A DNA stretch of 64,000 bases from Malaya genurostris (GCF_030247185.1 NC_080571.1:352342254-352406253), one strand, 5' to 3'; counted from the stretch's first letter, positions 11,401-23,690 are shown. The notes: generated by a model from the letters alone, not told the origin. Numbers and translations: made by a program.

Positions 11401-12105
11401 TCCTGAACTGGTGAATTTAATTAAAAAAAGAGGAATGTTGTTATCAGGAATAAGAATAAATTGACTTCTTATGAACCGTCGAGGAACTTTCAAACCTTTC
11501 CTATCCGGTTCGGTATCGGTAATGTTTACAAATTGCAATGACGGCGAAACTGATTGATCAGGTGTGGATACACTCTCAAATCAGGAAAGGTTTGAATGTA
11601 CCTAAATTTCTTTAACTTTGACACAGATGTCACTTTCAAACTGAAAGTGTGAGATGTGTGTTTTTGGAAGAGAACGGTTCACGTGGACCATTTCATACAA
11701 TCACACCTAGTATTTCTTTACGAAATACATGTAGCTTTTGTTCCCTGGATGCATGCTCAACACTAAAGAGCCCGAAACCTAAATTGCTCAAAAGCAGTCA
11801 ACATTCTCTCTTCGAAAAAAACTGACAGAATAACTAAAAGCTAGTGCAATGTGCCTTAGTGCATGTATCGTTAAATGAAGAATAAAAAAGGTCAATAGAA
11901 CGGCGTCAATTAGGTGCTATCACCTTATGCGTTAGTAGCAGAATGAGTAGGTGTAAATTGGTTTGTAATCATTCATTTGAAAGGCAAAATTTTTTGAAAA
12001 TCCTTCAAACAGGTCTTGTTTTTATATGAAACTTGTAATTCTTAAATTAGCATTTTGCATATCATCCTTACATATATTGACGTATGAAGCAAAATACGTT
12101 TAGTA
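8487..12105. other. Anonymous AT-rich region
   Basis: No gene recognised. An open frame at 8665-8988 (plus, 107 codons) sits in slightly GC-richer sequence and contains GRGGWLQRSALSIPDELGYG, but I see no family motif, splice pattern or upstream promoter that would make it a gene. 9424-9456 is an (AAAAT)n-like run. 10660-10740 and 11100-11160 have no visible coding capacity. Otherwise featureless. Confidence 0.4.
9424..9456. repeat. (AAAAT)n microsatellite
   Basis: Imperfect run of aaaataaaataaaataatataaaataaaat. Confidence 0.8.
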
Positions 12106-12107
12106 TC

Positions 12108-12290
12108 GGGGTAGCGGATTCTCGAGAATTCAGCTTTCAGCTGGCGATCGGCAGTGGCCGGTGAATTGAATATTGCATGAGGGTCTTCCATATGGCGTTG
12201 GTGAATATCCATGTTGGTCGCATCATTCGGTCCGCGGAAAACACCCCCAGGCTACGAAGACCCGGCGGGTGGCCCGCATGGTGGTCATCG
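12108..12290. repeat. Dispersed repeat block, matches 51170-51260
   Basis: The phrases cggattctcg, ggcgatcggcagtgg, gaatattgcatgag, gtcttccatatggcgttgg at 12116-12200 recur in the same order and orientation at 51172-51250. The GC-rich part to 12320 (caggctacgaagacccgg) continues on one side only. An overlapping open frame (12211-12417) shows no recognised domain. Confidence 0.55.
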
Positions 12291-12814
12291 ACTGGAGCGG
12301 TCTTCCGTGGGCGGTGATGATGATATTGCCGAAGAGAATGAAAGAGAAGTAAATATTATGGAAAACGTGGTAAAAAGGGGATGTGGTAACAAAATGTCTG
12401 AAACGACAAAGATTTAATTAGTTGCCATCGAGATGGGGGGAACGCATTTTGACAGATAAACATATTCGCACACGTACGCTTCTAGTTGTGAAACTCAACG
12501 TTAGATTGCCCGTTCTGTGGGAGCGATTTTTTATACGCCAACACATATGAAGACAAATGCCGCTAAACCCATAGAATCAGCAATGCCAACTCTACCTATC
12601 CGTCGATCTACGGGTTTCTGTCATTTCTACGGATGGACCTTTTTGAATCTGCGAAGTTCGCCTTATATTAGCATTTTTTAGCATCAGAGACCGCCCGTGT
12701 GTTGCTACTCCGTTATTGATCTGGACCAATTGAGATTGCAAAATGATTTTTTGAAGTAACATGTTTGGGAATAACACATTGTTTCACACTGTGCAAACTG
12801 TATTGAACCATGCA

Positions 12815-13925
12815 TGCTGATCAATACCGACGCCGGCCACGTCCGAATGCAGATCTACTTGGGAGGGAAAGGATTGTTAGTTCGATGCGTGTTGCTACTA
12901 GGAACCGAGGAATCCTCTGCATTCCCACATGCATCACAGGAGAGGATACTTTGTTAGTAAATGTTTTAATAATCTTATCATGTGTTTATTGCTCTGGGTA
13001 GCCGGCTACCAAGAATGTTTAAAAGTATTATCGTTTTATGTGTTACTTTGTGCTAGCAATATAATGCACGAAACAGTCAATCTCCTAAATTGACAAAACT
13101 CCGGACAGCCGGCTGTCGAGTATGCAGTCACTCGTTTATGCATCTATCTTTCGCGTTTTTTTAGTCATGCAAAAAAACACATGTGGATTGATAAAAAAAA
13201 AGGTATCATCTCACTGCTAGGTGGATTAAGCACGTTTTTATAAATGAAACTACGTGATACAAAATAAACGAGCGAATAGGATTTAGACAAAAAAGTTGAT
13301 TCATTGCATTGAAATATTCTAAACAGTTATTATAAAATCATTTTAAATCACTAAACAAAGGTCAACAGATTTCACACGCGTCTTGATTCTTTATTATTTC
13401 CGCTTTATTATTTTAATTATTTATTAAAATTATTAATTGGTAATATTAGTTGATCTGGGCAGCCGGCTACCGAGAAAAATATTAATTTGCTGTTTGAAAT
13501 ATTAATATCAAGTGTTTTTTACTATGTATTCATAATACCGATATATGTTATCTCTGTTATTAACTATGTAATATAAACGGATTTGCGCAATGGTTGAATT
13601 TTATCATTCATTTTATAATCCTGAAAGACAATCAATAACATGGAAGAAGAAATCATTCCTAATAAAACTTTTCTCCGAAGCTAGACGGAAATTGATAGGT
13701 TGAATAAAGAGAATAAAATAGAGTAATCAGAAGTAAAACATTGAAAATATCTGATAACTGAAAGGAAAATGAAACTCCTGCAATTGTCGCCTTTTACGAC
13801 ATGGAAGCAGGAACCCAGTGGATTTATTCTTGGTTCATTTTTTTCCACCGGATTCCACACGTCATCTAGGCTGGTATAGTCCGGAGAGCTAATAGGTACT
13901 ATCAATCTCATAGTGGACCCCAGCC
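12815..13925. repeat. Dispersed LINE-like repeat, uninterrupted copy
   Basis: This copy is colinear with the pieces at 1395-1480, 1908-1985 and 3740-4256, which are separated by younger insertions. It contains gccggccacgtccgaatg, a block also seen at about 46740 (ggtatcatctcactgcta, 13184-13201), and tctgggcagccggctaccgag at 13446. It ends in the block gacatggaagcaggaacccagtgga...gtggacccca (13798-13921). On the minus strand that last block resembles the 5' leader of the LOA-type LINEs here. No long frame survives. Confidence 0.6.
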
Positions 13926-16900
13926 CCTAAATCTGCGAAGTTCGCCTTATATCTTCAAAAACTACAGACTATTCCATTATTTCTCCAAATATGTACGGAA
14001 TGTTGTCACATCGTTTGTACAGATTTGTTTCTACATCTAAAACAATAAAAGTTACCAAACATTTACCTTTACCATCCTAATTTTTGAAAGCCTGGCCTAA
14101 TCGCTTAGAATACGAAGCTGTTAGTTTTACACAAATTTTAGAATCATCGATTTATTTGTATTTTGTGCATACTGATTTTCAATTCGATAAGAACACCGCA
14201 AACCAAGCCGTTGCCTATTCATGGTGCGGATAACATCGCAAATATTTCACCCATCCGCTTTGCATGAAAGCAGGCGTTGACTGCGCAAAAGAATGTGACA
14301 GAGACTATATTTATAGATTCTTTTTTTTTTTGTGCAGAAGTTCATACTTTGCAGAACGTTGGGGTATTTTAGATTATATAAATCCATCGCCAGATCACTA
14401 AGCTATAAGTATTCAAAATTATGACAAAAAAAATTAACGCGGCTAGTTTCGAACATTGGAAAATCGTGGACCAAACGTAAAAAAGTCAAACCCATTATAC
14501 TTCCAATCATGTTAAAAGAATTGCCTTGAAGCAAACGCTGTGTTCCTCAAAAATTATGCTTATGAGAATAAAATCGCCAGTCGTTGCGCCCAATCAATTA
14601 AATATAAACAGATAAACTCAAACAATTTTTTTCCGGCGAACGACTGTAACAAACTAGGTTAAAGCCGGGTATTGCCTTGAAACAAACGATATAAAACGTT
14701 TTTCATTTTGGATTTGAAAATATTTTAAATTTGAGTTGAAAGTATGAAACTGAAAAGTTTATTTCACGAGAACGTATTTTATGCTTTCTGAAATGGAAAA
14801 AAAAAATCTGAAATTGAAAAAAAACATGCTACCACGAATTCTCAAAGTTGGATTTTGTTGTAATTGCATCGCTTTTCTTCAAGTAAAAAAAAACAAAGCA
14901 CTGGCTCCGCAAATGTTCATGATATCGAAACAAATCCATGTTGAACCAATTTTCATCTCATTTTTATTCCTTCAAATGGCTCTGATGCGGTTGCTTGACC
15001 AGTACGATCACATCCGTACGAATCTATATTCGAAAATATTCACATATATGCCTTGCCAGCGTTGAATGTACAAGACGCGACCTCGCGAGAAACAGACCTG
15101 ATCTCATAACTTCCCAGAGTCCACAACATTGAAATCATGGTTCTCGTCGTTGTATTTTGCTGCTGCTCACTTCACTTCCAGCAACTGCTACTGACCCGAA
15201 AACCTAGGCGCTTCGAGCGAAAGATGGAAAAACTTCGTGTCCGGGAAAGGAACAACGCACGTTCTCATACTCATGATGTCGCCTCCGATGGCACCCGGGC
15301 CGGAGAGGGTGTATTAGAACATTCGACTGTATATTTATTTAATTAAAAAATATGTAAGATGTTTCAAAAAATTTAAATGAGTTAAAATATACATATTATT
15401 TCGAATCGTGTAGCAGGTCGGGTCGGGAGGGGAACCGAATGACCTGGAGTAGAGTCGCCATTTGGTATTGAACACGTCTTGGTCGTCGCCGTCGTTGCTC
15501 TTCCCCGTTGTCTGCTTAGTCTTAGGGTAAACACTGAGAACGAGAAAAAGCACTATCACACCAGTATCAACAATATGTGCGACCTGCGAAAGTACCTCCT
15601 ACGAAATGGCATCGGGCTGCTACCGAAGCGAGAATGCAGCAAGCAACGGAGAAAATGAACAGATAAAACTTTGCAAATAAAACAAACAAATGAAACTTAA
15701 AGATATTATTATTCGCTCTTGCTTGCATCGATAAAACTGCATAACACAGCGAAAAATTTTGAACATTTCGGAGCAGATGGGTATGTGCGGGAAGCAGGAT
15801 CACAGGCGGAATGCACCTGAATGAACAACTGACATTGCTCTGGAACTCGAATGCAAAGGAGAGCGAAATAGAGACGAGGAAAATGGTCCGTATCGCACCG
15901 TGAAATACACATCGAATATGTCGTCATTTAGAGGTGAGCATAAAGCCAACGAGACTACACAGCGGTACATGAGGTTGAGCATAAAAAATATCCACATTAA
16001 TCGGTGGTCTCATGCATCGGGACATCGAAAGGAACCCGAAAGCAGAACTGGCAATGCACATGATACTGTTTAACCATTTCCAGAAGCGATAAGCTCTAAG
16101 CATGTCCGTTCTTCTTAGTTGCTGTGTCGGCTCTTCTCAGGTACCACAGAGGGAGAGTTATGGGAAATAGCGAAAATTGATGTCAAAAAATGATAACCCA
16201 TGACGCCAGTCGCACTTTCTTAACATGGGGGCATTTGAAAGATTATCGATCGTTGGCATGAGTCTGTGATGAAAATTTAATCTTCCAGCATTCCTTCACG
16301 AGTATTGATCAGATTACTCGATTTGGCGAGATTTACCAGCCACTAATTTTTTGTCTCGCATGATTACAATTTGTACCTATTTTCATTTTTTTCAAGAATT
16401 TGAATTTTCAAATTTCTTTACACTTACTATCGAAATCTAAAGGCGTCCCAGCGATAGGTCGCTAAAAAGCTTGAACTCATCTCGCGTGATAAGACTCTTA
16501 ATGCAATGTCTGAGTGCCCAATGTAAGGAAGGAAGTGATCGAAAAAGTAACAACAGATCGATTGGCTTCAAAAGCTCCCAGATTTTGTATTAGTGGAATA
16601 AAATTGTGCGAAACTAAGTTCTTCAAATTCTGCGTTGAAGAAAATGACATGACGGACACGAATAGGAAACCGGATCGTGTGAATCAGAATGACGGTGACG
16701 AACGTTGACGTTACGGTGACGGAAGAAGCCGAACCGTCTGAATCGTACTTACTTATCGTAGTTATTTTGGTAATAAATAATTAAAATTGTTCTGCAATCT
16801 ATTTTCGGCTGTAGTTTTTGTGTGTCTCATTTCCTGGAAGAACAATGTATAAAACACTTGTAGAACTAATTTGATACTACCATTTTGCCGAAGGAAGTTT

Positions 16901-18055
16901 GTTGATACGTTGAGGCGTTTAAGAGTTATGCAATGTTTTTGAATTTTTTGAAGGTATTTTTAAAACTAATTTGGGTAAGTTAAAACAATAACACCCTTTC
17001 AATTTTCTCTTAAACTTTTACTTATATTATGACCTTTCAGGAACTACATAGGATACATTTTTATCGATCTGGCATCTTATGAATATTGATATTTGAAGCT
17101 TGACTAGTTTTTGACGAAAAAATAATCATAAGGTTTTACTGGTAGCTCATATAAAAAAAGCTTGATTGAGCAAAATTGTGCATAATGATTAGTACAGCAA
17201 CTCTTCTGAATACAATTTTTCCGTAGAACGTTTCACAAAAAAAGTAAATTTTCAGGAGCCACCCTACTTTTGTTCGGAAAAATTGATGTTACTCGATCAA
17301 ATTAAAAGCAAGAGAAGTGCTTTTTTCAGCAAAGTTGCTCAAAATAAAATTTCCTACAACTTTAATGCACAACAAAATCATTTTTGAGTTCAATCAAGAA
17401 AGTTAGATTTCAGATTTCATTCTAAATGAGGACCACCCTAGTAACATTTTTTATCAAAAGGAGCGCCATTTGATTACAAACAACTTTTGTGAAGACACCA
17501 ACTACAAAAAAAAACTAATATTTAATAGTGAAAATATTTTAGTCACGCTAATTTCCCGTTTCGGACCAAAGTGCAATGGGGAAAAACGATCAAAAACGCG
17601 ACTTTACGCAGTAGTTTTCGTAAAAACCTAAGCAAATATTTTCAAAGTTGGTTTTTATTATGCAAAAATTGCCGTAGAATCGATTGGTGATAGTTAGAAG
17701 ATCCGCAAGATTCACTATCATGTCCGTTTTGCTTCAATTTCTCCCTTTTCTGAATTTACTTCGAAGACTAACTGTGAGACTCTGAAAAAATGAATTCGAC
17801 TAATCGGAAGCTACTCCTGGCATGTTCAGAAGTTCGATAAATGGATTGTTTTTAATAAAAATGAGCGCAAATAACTAACCCCAAATCATCTTCTTCTATG
17901 AATCTACAGAAAAAAGTTCTACTGATCGGTGTTTGGTTAAACAGGCCAGTTCTATGTTTCGCATACAACATCAAAATATAGATAGTTTCTATGATCGCAT
18001 GCTTCGTGCTACATCGTTTTTCCCTAATTTTCCCTCAAATATAATTTTATGTTGA
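13926..18055. other. Anonymous region
   Basis: No recognised gene. 15060-15960 is richer in GC than its surroundings; open frames there (for example 15137-15346, plus, MVLVVVFCCCSLHFQQLLL...) have a hydrophobic start but no recognised domain and could be chance. A short cluster of gacggtgacg / gttacggtgacgg lies at 16690-16722. 16800-18050 is AT-rich with no signal I can name. Confidence 0.4.
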
Positions 18056-18059
18056 ATTC

Positions 18060-18605
18060 AGATTTACAATCCCGAAGCAGATTCAATATGACCAATCAAT
18101 ATTGGTCCATATTACGTAGAAAACTGATCCTTATCCCTCTTTACCTCAATTTATGTCATAAGTTGTATCTCTGTGAGACCGTATTTCGATAGGAGACTGA
18201 TTGCGGTTAATTAAAATCGATTGACATTACATAGAAAGGCCTTAAATAAAAATTACAAATGGATTCAATGACAGCATGTTAAACCATTTTACCCCATTTT
18301 TGATAAATATTGATCTACAATCCGGAAGAAGATCCGTGCGGCCATCGGATCTATTTGTAATCTTATTTTTAGGTCTTTCTTCTTAATATCAATCGATTTT
18401 CATCAACCGCAATCAGCCTGCTTTCGGTATGCGAAAGAAAGTGTAACCATAGATACGAGTTATAAAATAAATTGGGGTAAAACGGGTTCAACAGGCTAGT
18501 ACTGTCAACACAATGGGGTTTCATTGGATCACAAATGTGTTTTACGTAATATGAACCAATATTGATAGATCGTATTGGATCTGCTTTTTGATTGTAGATC
18601 ATACT
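18060..18605. repeat. Diverged long inverted repeat
   Basis: 18065-18265 and the reverse complement of about 18350-18605 align along roughly 200 bp. Shared phrases include ttacaatc.cgaagcagat, caatattggt.catattacgta, gattgcggtt and aaaatcgattga. Identity by eye is roughly 70%. The central 80 bp hold a further related unit (gatctacaatccggaagaagatcc). Flanking sequence has repeated ggggtaaaac / gttttacccc motifs. No TIR/TSD boundary could be fixed. A 77-codon open frame on the minus strand is a by-product of one arm. Confidence 0.6.
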
Positions 18606-19406
18606 TCCACTGAATATTATAACTAGAAAAGAAATGGGGTAAAACGGTACAAAGAGTTTGCTGCTGTCATTAAAACTATATGCAATCTATTTGTTAGACA
18701 TCAGTAACACTCTATCCACTCTTCTGCAAGTACTTCGGTTTTATTTTATATAGTTAAGCTTGAGTACGATACAGTATAAAAAGGGAACTTGGGGTAAAAT
18801 TAACACGATTGCGTTTTGTACGGTCCTTCTAAATACGTGGAATCAATTTTACTGACCATTTTACTTCAAAAAAGTGCTTTGTGGTCAGCTGTATCATGCC
18901 TCCCAAAAAATCATCGCGTTTTTGGTCCATTTTACCCCACTGTGCACGAGTAAATTGGTTTTACGAAATTTCATAGGTGAGCGAAAAGACATTCGGGATG
19001 GAACACGAAATACAATGAGACAACATTTTGTAAATCATAACTCATTAGTAGTTCCCTGATAATTTAAAGAAAATCCAATATGTACTCTGTAATTCTGGAA
19101 CCAGAAATCGCAACCCCATAATTTCGGAACCGAAAGTTAGATAAAAAATTCAGAAATATTTTATAGGACATCAATACTTCATTTTAATTTGATTCCTAGT
19201 TTGTGAAAATCGATTCAGTCATCTCCGAGAAAAGTTTTGCCTCATAATTAGTGTTTTGGGGCAGAATAACATTTTTGTTTTCTATGTGGAAGAACACGCT
19301 CATAAAATAAGCACAGAATCATACGAGTGACAAAAAAATTGTACCCGTGTTTAACAAACTTAGTTGCAATCATTCGACTTAGGCACTTAGCCGTTCATAT
19401 ATAATA
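18606..19406. other. Anonymous region with ggggtaaaa motifs and an old repeat
   Basis: Repeats of ggggtaaaac/t at about 18634 and 18791 and of ttttacccc near 18929 continue the motif of the inverted repeat before it. From about 19080 to 19270 there are diverged phrases of the 'ggttccggaattac / gattttcacaaact' family seen better at 23.3 and 51.3 kb. No gene visible. Confidence 0.4.
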
Positions 19407-19541
19407 AAGACTGTCCCAGAAAGTATGGACGCACTTTGATTTCGCTGTAAATAATTCACAAGTGTTAGATATTCAAATTTTATTCGATATACTGATAATA
19501 TTAGACTACAACAACAGAACATTATTCTCAACATTTGCTAC

Positions 19542-20738
19542 TTAGCCATTGTAAACTAACTGGCGCATCTTCTTGCGAACGTTCCTCATTAAATTCCGTA
19601 CAGACTTCTTGGCGACAAGTTTTGACACTTTTTTCCAATCTTTTTCGAACTGTTGATTGGTTTCGGCTGCCGAGACATGTTTCCTAAGATGGGCCTTCGT
19701 TAATGCCCAAAATTCCTCAATTGGTCGAAGTTATGGGCAATTTGGTGGATTCAAGTCTTTTGGGACGAAAGTGACATTTTTGATAGTTTTTTCTACCGTT
19801 GATTTCAAATAGTGGCAAGAAGCAAGATCTGACCAGAAGACAACAGGATCCTTGTGGCTTCGAATCATGGGTAGAAGTCGTTTTTGTAAACATTCCTTTA
19901 TGTATATTTCGCTGTTCATTGAAGCAGTGGTGAAGTGGCAAGAAGCAAGATCTGACCAGAAGACAACAGGATCCTTGTGGCTTCGAATCATGGGTAGAAG
20001 TCGTTTTTGTAAACATTCCTTTATGTATATTTCGCTGTTCATTGAAGCAGTGGTGATAAAGGGTTTCGAAATCTTACCGCAGCTGCAAATTGCTTGCCAG
20101 ACCATAGCTTTCTTACCAAATTTTTCGACTTCAATCGATGTCTCGGACTGGTTTAACACTTGCCCTTCTCGCACCGTATAATATTGTGATCCCGGCAAGG
20201 ATTTGTAATCGAGTTTCACGTAGGTTTCGTCGTCCATGATTATGCAGTTCGAGTTTCCAGCAAGAATCGTATTGTACAGCTTTCGAACCCTCGGCCTGAT
20301 CGATGCTTCTTGTTTCGGACTACATTTTGGTTGTTTCTGCTTCTTATAGGTTCGAAGATTCAAACGTTCATTAGCACGAAGAACATTTGACTTCGAAGTG
20401 CCCGCTTTTTTGGCCACATCCCGAACTGAAACCTCCTTCGTTTGCTCGAACGCCTTCAGTATACGTTTATTCATCTGAGGGTTAGCAGGATCTCTTTTTC
20501 GGCCCGTTTTCGGTTTATCCTCAAAGGTGTTGTCCTCACCGAACTTCCTGATTGCATTTCGCACGGCTTTTTTACTTACTTCTTCCATTTTTGCTATCTT
20601 TCTAAGTGACAGTGACGTTCTGTGCCCCATTTGCACACAATTTTTCGACGTTGTTCTGCTGAAAGTCCACGCATTTCGAAACAAACTAATGAAAACGAAT
20701 AAACAACTGCTCAAGTGGTTAGAGAAGAGTGTAAACAA
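19542..20738 (-). pseudogene. Tc1-like transposase with stop and duplication
   Basis: The frame includes the helix-turn-helix region (SLRKIAKMEEVSKKAVRNAI; VSVRDVAKKAGTSKSNVLR) and IIMDDETYVKLDYKSLPGSQYYT with the first catalytic D. FWSDLASCH, the second D motif, is present twice because of a duplicated 41-codon block. After NPPNCP a TAA (19728-19730) replaces the Gln codon seen in the 41 kb copy, cutting off the catalytic Glu. The frame continues readably as LRPIEEFWALTKAHLRKH to a stop at 19542-19544. Near the N-terminus the frame is shifted relative to the 40 kb copy, which reads GLSAEQRRKIVYKW where this copy reads out of frame. Ancestral spacing D-to-E counts as 36 (37 in the 40 kb copy). 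Confidence 0.9.
19811..20056. repeat. Perfect tandem duplication, 2 x 123 bp
   Basis: 19811-19933 and 19934-20056 are identical over all 123 bases by base-by-base reading. 123 is 41 codons, so the duplication keeps the transposase frame and duplicates the block from TTASMNSEIYIKEC to WSDLASCH. Being error-free inside an otherwise decayed pseudogene, it is either a very recent event or an assembly artefact. Confidence 0.95.
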
Positions 20739-20827
20739 CAGGACGCAGCCATAAAAATTGACAGATTCTGAACCATTGCGAAATGGCAGCGGTTTTTGGT
20801 TGCGTCCATACTTTCTGGGACAGGTTA

Positions 20828-21539
20828 TTGTTGATTTATATGTATAAGTTTTATGAACTTTTACTATTTGATAATTAGTTTATTAGAAGTGTTTGTTGAA
20901 CTACCCGACTAAGCTTTGTAGTTACCCGACAAGTGACTCTGGTCTAACCGGATTTTATTCAAAAACTATTTCTACACAAGTCGACTCGTTTAATTCGTTT
21001 TTTGGTGCTCTCTACAATTGCTGTTTAGTCGAAACTCCACATTCTGAATCCCATACAAATTCTAAACTGCGGATGCATTTTGGTCTGGTTTGGCATGCTG
21101 TCACTACTGCACAGAAGTGCTACAGTGACATAGAAAATAGTTTTTTTTCTGAAAGAATATTCAACTACCCCCTCAATCAGAAAATGAAGAAGAGTTTTTT
21201 TCCACTCCTTCTTTTACGTACTTAACCTAGTTCACTTCCAAATATTGAATGATTCTACTTTTAACCCCCGTATCTACCCAAATTTTAATTTCTGCTATTT
21301 AATTCGGTAATCTTTTTCCAACCTGTTTTCTTTTCGTTAGATCAGCCATTTAAGGGTTAACCAAACACTGTGTATTGGGCACTGAACCGTGTTTATGTAT
21401 TCGTTGAGTTTATAACCAACATCTTTGCCCCGATTTAAAGAAAAAATATCAAAACAAAAGTAAATAAATTACGCAAAGAGAACGTCTCAATTTTATCGTT
21501 TTAATCAATGAACAGAGATAGCATAGCTCATTATTATCA
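20828..21539. other. Anonymous AT-rich region
   Basis: No gene recognised. A plus-strand frame at 20893-21225 (110 codons) has no motif I know. Confidence 0.4.
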
Positions 21540-21699
21540 ATGTTGTTGCCTTTCTCGTATAGAAGGACTATGAAATTACTGTGAAACCCGATTTTAAAAC
21601 GGACGACAATCTGAGCAAATGTCTGTGTGTGTTTGTGTGTATGACAAATATTGTCACTCAACCGATTTTCACAAACTTAGATTCGAACAAGAAATCTTA

Positions 21700-22561
21700 A
21701 CCGCTATTCACACTAGGTCGTGACGTATCCGGAACGTGAATATTCACACTCGTGTCGTGTCTCGTGTCGTACCCGTGTCTGTATCGACACACGTCCGAAG
21801 CACGGTCAAAGCATGCGTTGACTCAAAGACACTATTGGCAGGTACTTGAATTGGCACATGCTTTCCATCCAAGGCTCCAATACACAGAGGGAAAATCTAC
21901 AAAAATCGATAGCAATCTTCTTTCACATATCTTCTGTTGGTTTCGGCGTTGCATCGTCTAATTGTTTGGTAATTATACGATATATCTTGTGAACAATCTG
22001 GTAGACAGCCCCAAGTCTGTAACAAAATGCTTTGGTTTTTTGCGTGTCTTCTGTTCCTGAACATCTGAAATCACAAACTATAAGCCATCTCCAATCATTT
22101 ACAAATAAATCTTGTTAACAAATCAATGAAAATATCTTAAACAAACTGCCAACCTCTGTCGGAGAGTCACTGCTAATCGGAATGTAGTGTCATGCTTTTT
22201 AAGATACGGATGAATTTAACTCAACAGTGAGTTGAAACCGGCTTCTGACATTCGGAAATATTCCTTTATCACGTCATTCACAAGCTGCTTATATAAGGTG
22301 GTGAATTCACCCTCAACTGCTTATTTTCGCCAAAGTTCGTGCACTCAAATCTTCTTTTTTTTTGTACGGCCTATTCTTTGTTGGAAAAATGTGCCATTTT
22401 CGTAAGGAACTGAAAAACATCAAATGCAACGATTGAGTATGTTACTAATAGCAACGGCAGTGACACGGAAAGTGCACGGTATGATGAGAATATTTTACAA
22501 ATAAATCCCGGCACGTTGCGGTCCCGTTCCGGATACGTCACGGCCTAGTGTGAACAGCGCT
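21700..22561 (-). mobile_element. PIF/Harbinger-type element, copy 1 (862 bp)
   Basis: Inverted termini (a)gcgct(a/g)ttcacactagg followed by cgtgacgtatccggaac, flanked by TTA at 21697-21699 and 22562-22564, as expected for PIF/Harbinger 3-bp TTA/TAA target duplications. The interior is a diverged version of copy 2, including the remains of the transposase N-terminal region (near 21840-22080, minus strand). It contains a possible TATA sequence (tatataag, 22291-22298). Confidence 0.85.
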
Positions 22562-22564
22562 TTA

Positions 22565-23258
22565 AGCGCTATTCACACTAGGCCGTGACGTATCCGGAAC
22601 GGGACTGGACCGGATCTTGTCCGGGTTACGCTTCAAATTTGTTTAATGCAGCTCAATGTGAATATTCTCGCTAGACCGTGTCGTACCCGTGTCTGTATCG
22701 ACACACGCCCGAAGCACGGTCAAAGCATGCGTTGTCTCAAAGTTACTATTGGCAGGGACTGGAATTGTCGCATGCTCCCATCCAAGGCTCCAAGATACAG
22801 CGGGAAATTCCACAAAAATCGTTAGCAATCTTCTTCCACATATCTTCTGTTGGATTCGGCATTGCATCGTCGATTAATTTTTCGGTAATTACACGACATA
22901 TCTCGTGAACAATCTGGTAGACAGCCCCAAGTCTGTAACTAAATGCTATGGTTTTTTGCGTGTCTCCTGTTGCTAAATATCTGAAATCATGAGACGAACT
23001 ATAAGCCATCTCAATGTTCCTTATACAATTTTTGGTTGGAGTTTTCTTGACATTTACAAAGAAATCTTGTTAACAAATCAATGAAAATACCCATTTTCGT
23101 GAGGAACAGAAGCACATCAAATGCAACGATTGTGTATGTTACTAATAGCAACGGTAGCGACACGGAAAGTGCACGGTATGGTGAGAATATTTTACAAATA
23201 AATCCCGGCACGTTGCGGTCCCGTTCCGGATACGTCACGGCCTAGTGTGGATAGCGCT
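22565..23258 (-). mobile_element. PIF/Harbinger-type element, copy 2 (694 bp)
   Basis: Starts agcgctattcacactaggc and ends with the complement (gcctagtgtggatagcgct). TTA at 22562-22564 is shared with copy 1 and a third TTA follows at 23259-23261. Shorter than copy 1 in the part between transposase remnant and right end. Both copies are internally deleted and cannot encode a complete transposase or the companion Myb-like protein. Confidence 0.88.
22746..23009 (-). pseudogene. Harbinger transposase N-terminal remnant
   Basis: The minus-strand frame reads FRYLATGDTQKTIAFSYRLG, IVHEICRVITEKL, then MPNPTEDMWKKIANDF. This order is typical of HARBI1-like transposases just before the first catalytic aspartate. 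With a one-base shift the next codons read WNFPLYLGALDG, matching the family's first catalytic D motif (GALDGKH). After that the sequence runs into non-transposase DNA near the inverted repeat, so the catalytic domain beyond the first D is deleted. Inactive. Confidence 0.85.
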
Positions 23259-23690
23259 TTATGGTACAAAGTACCTCAATTCCATTTGGACCCGACAACC
23301 GGTTCCGGAATTACAGGTGATATGCACAACAGAGTAAAAACAATGTCACTCACTGGTCTTAAAATGTCCTAAGAATATCTTGATATGTTTCAGATCCAAC
23401 ATCCGGTTCAGGAAGTGGCGTGCTTATTGTAAAAATGTCATTTTTTAGAGTATTTTTTACCACTAATATAGAGAGGTTCACTGTGAAACCGATTTTTGAA
23501 CCGAAGCCCGGATGTGCGCGTATGAGTGTATGTAACGTACGTTTTTGCATCAACTTTTATTGGGGATGGATGAATCGATTTTCACAAACTGAAAGATATT
23601 GTGGTCCCATGCAAAATTCCTGAACATTGTTTGGATCCGACTTTCGGTTCCGGAATTATTCCGGGGTAAAATGTGCAAAATATATAAAAA

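Larger units (their letters stand above)
19407..20825 (-). mobile_element. Tc1-like transposon 2 (1419 bp)
   Basis: Terminal inverted repeats contain CTGTCCCAGAAAGTATGGAC (19411-19430; complement at 20804-20823), with TA at 19405-19406 and 20826-20827. It belongs to the same family as the element at 40298-41602, in opposite orientation. Without the internal 123-bp duplication the length is 1296 bp. A single transposase gene on the minus strand fills it. Confidence 0.92.
21540..23690. repeat. 'ggttccggaattac' repeat family, split by two Harbingers
   Basis: 21540-21696 (tgcctttctcgtatagaagg, then actgtgaaacccgatttt, then accgattttcacaaacttag) continues directly at 23262 (tggtacaaagtacctcaattcc, then cccgacaaccggttccggaattacagg). 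It runs on through a second unit (gttcactgtgaaaccg, gattttcacaaactg, ccgactttcggttccggaatt) to about 23690. The same phrases in the same order occur at 50930-51620 and 52600-52815. Units of about 180 bp repeat within each copy. Non-coding; family name unknown to me, though the phrases are common in mosquito genomes. Confidence 0.65.

Noticed and set aside
15137..15346. Frame beginning with a signal-peptide-like MVLVVVFCCCSLHF
   Set aside because: Short, followed by low-complexity basic residues; no second line of evidence.
22291..22298. TATA sequence in Harbinger copy 1 as a host promoter
   Set aside because: Lies inside a transposon remnant with no downstream frame.
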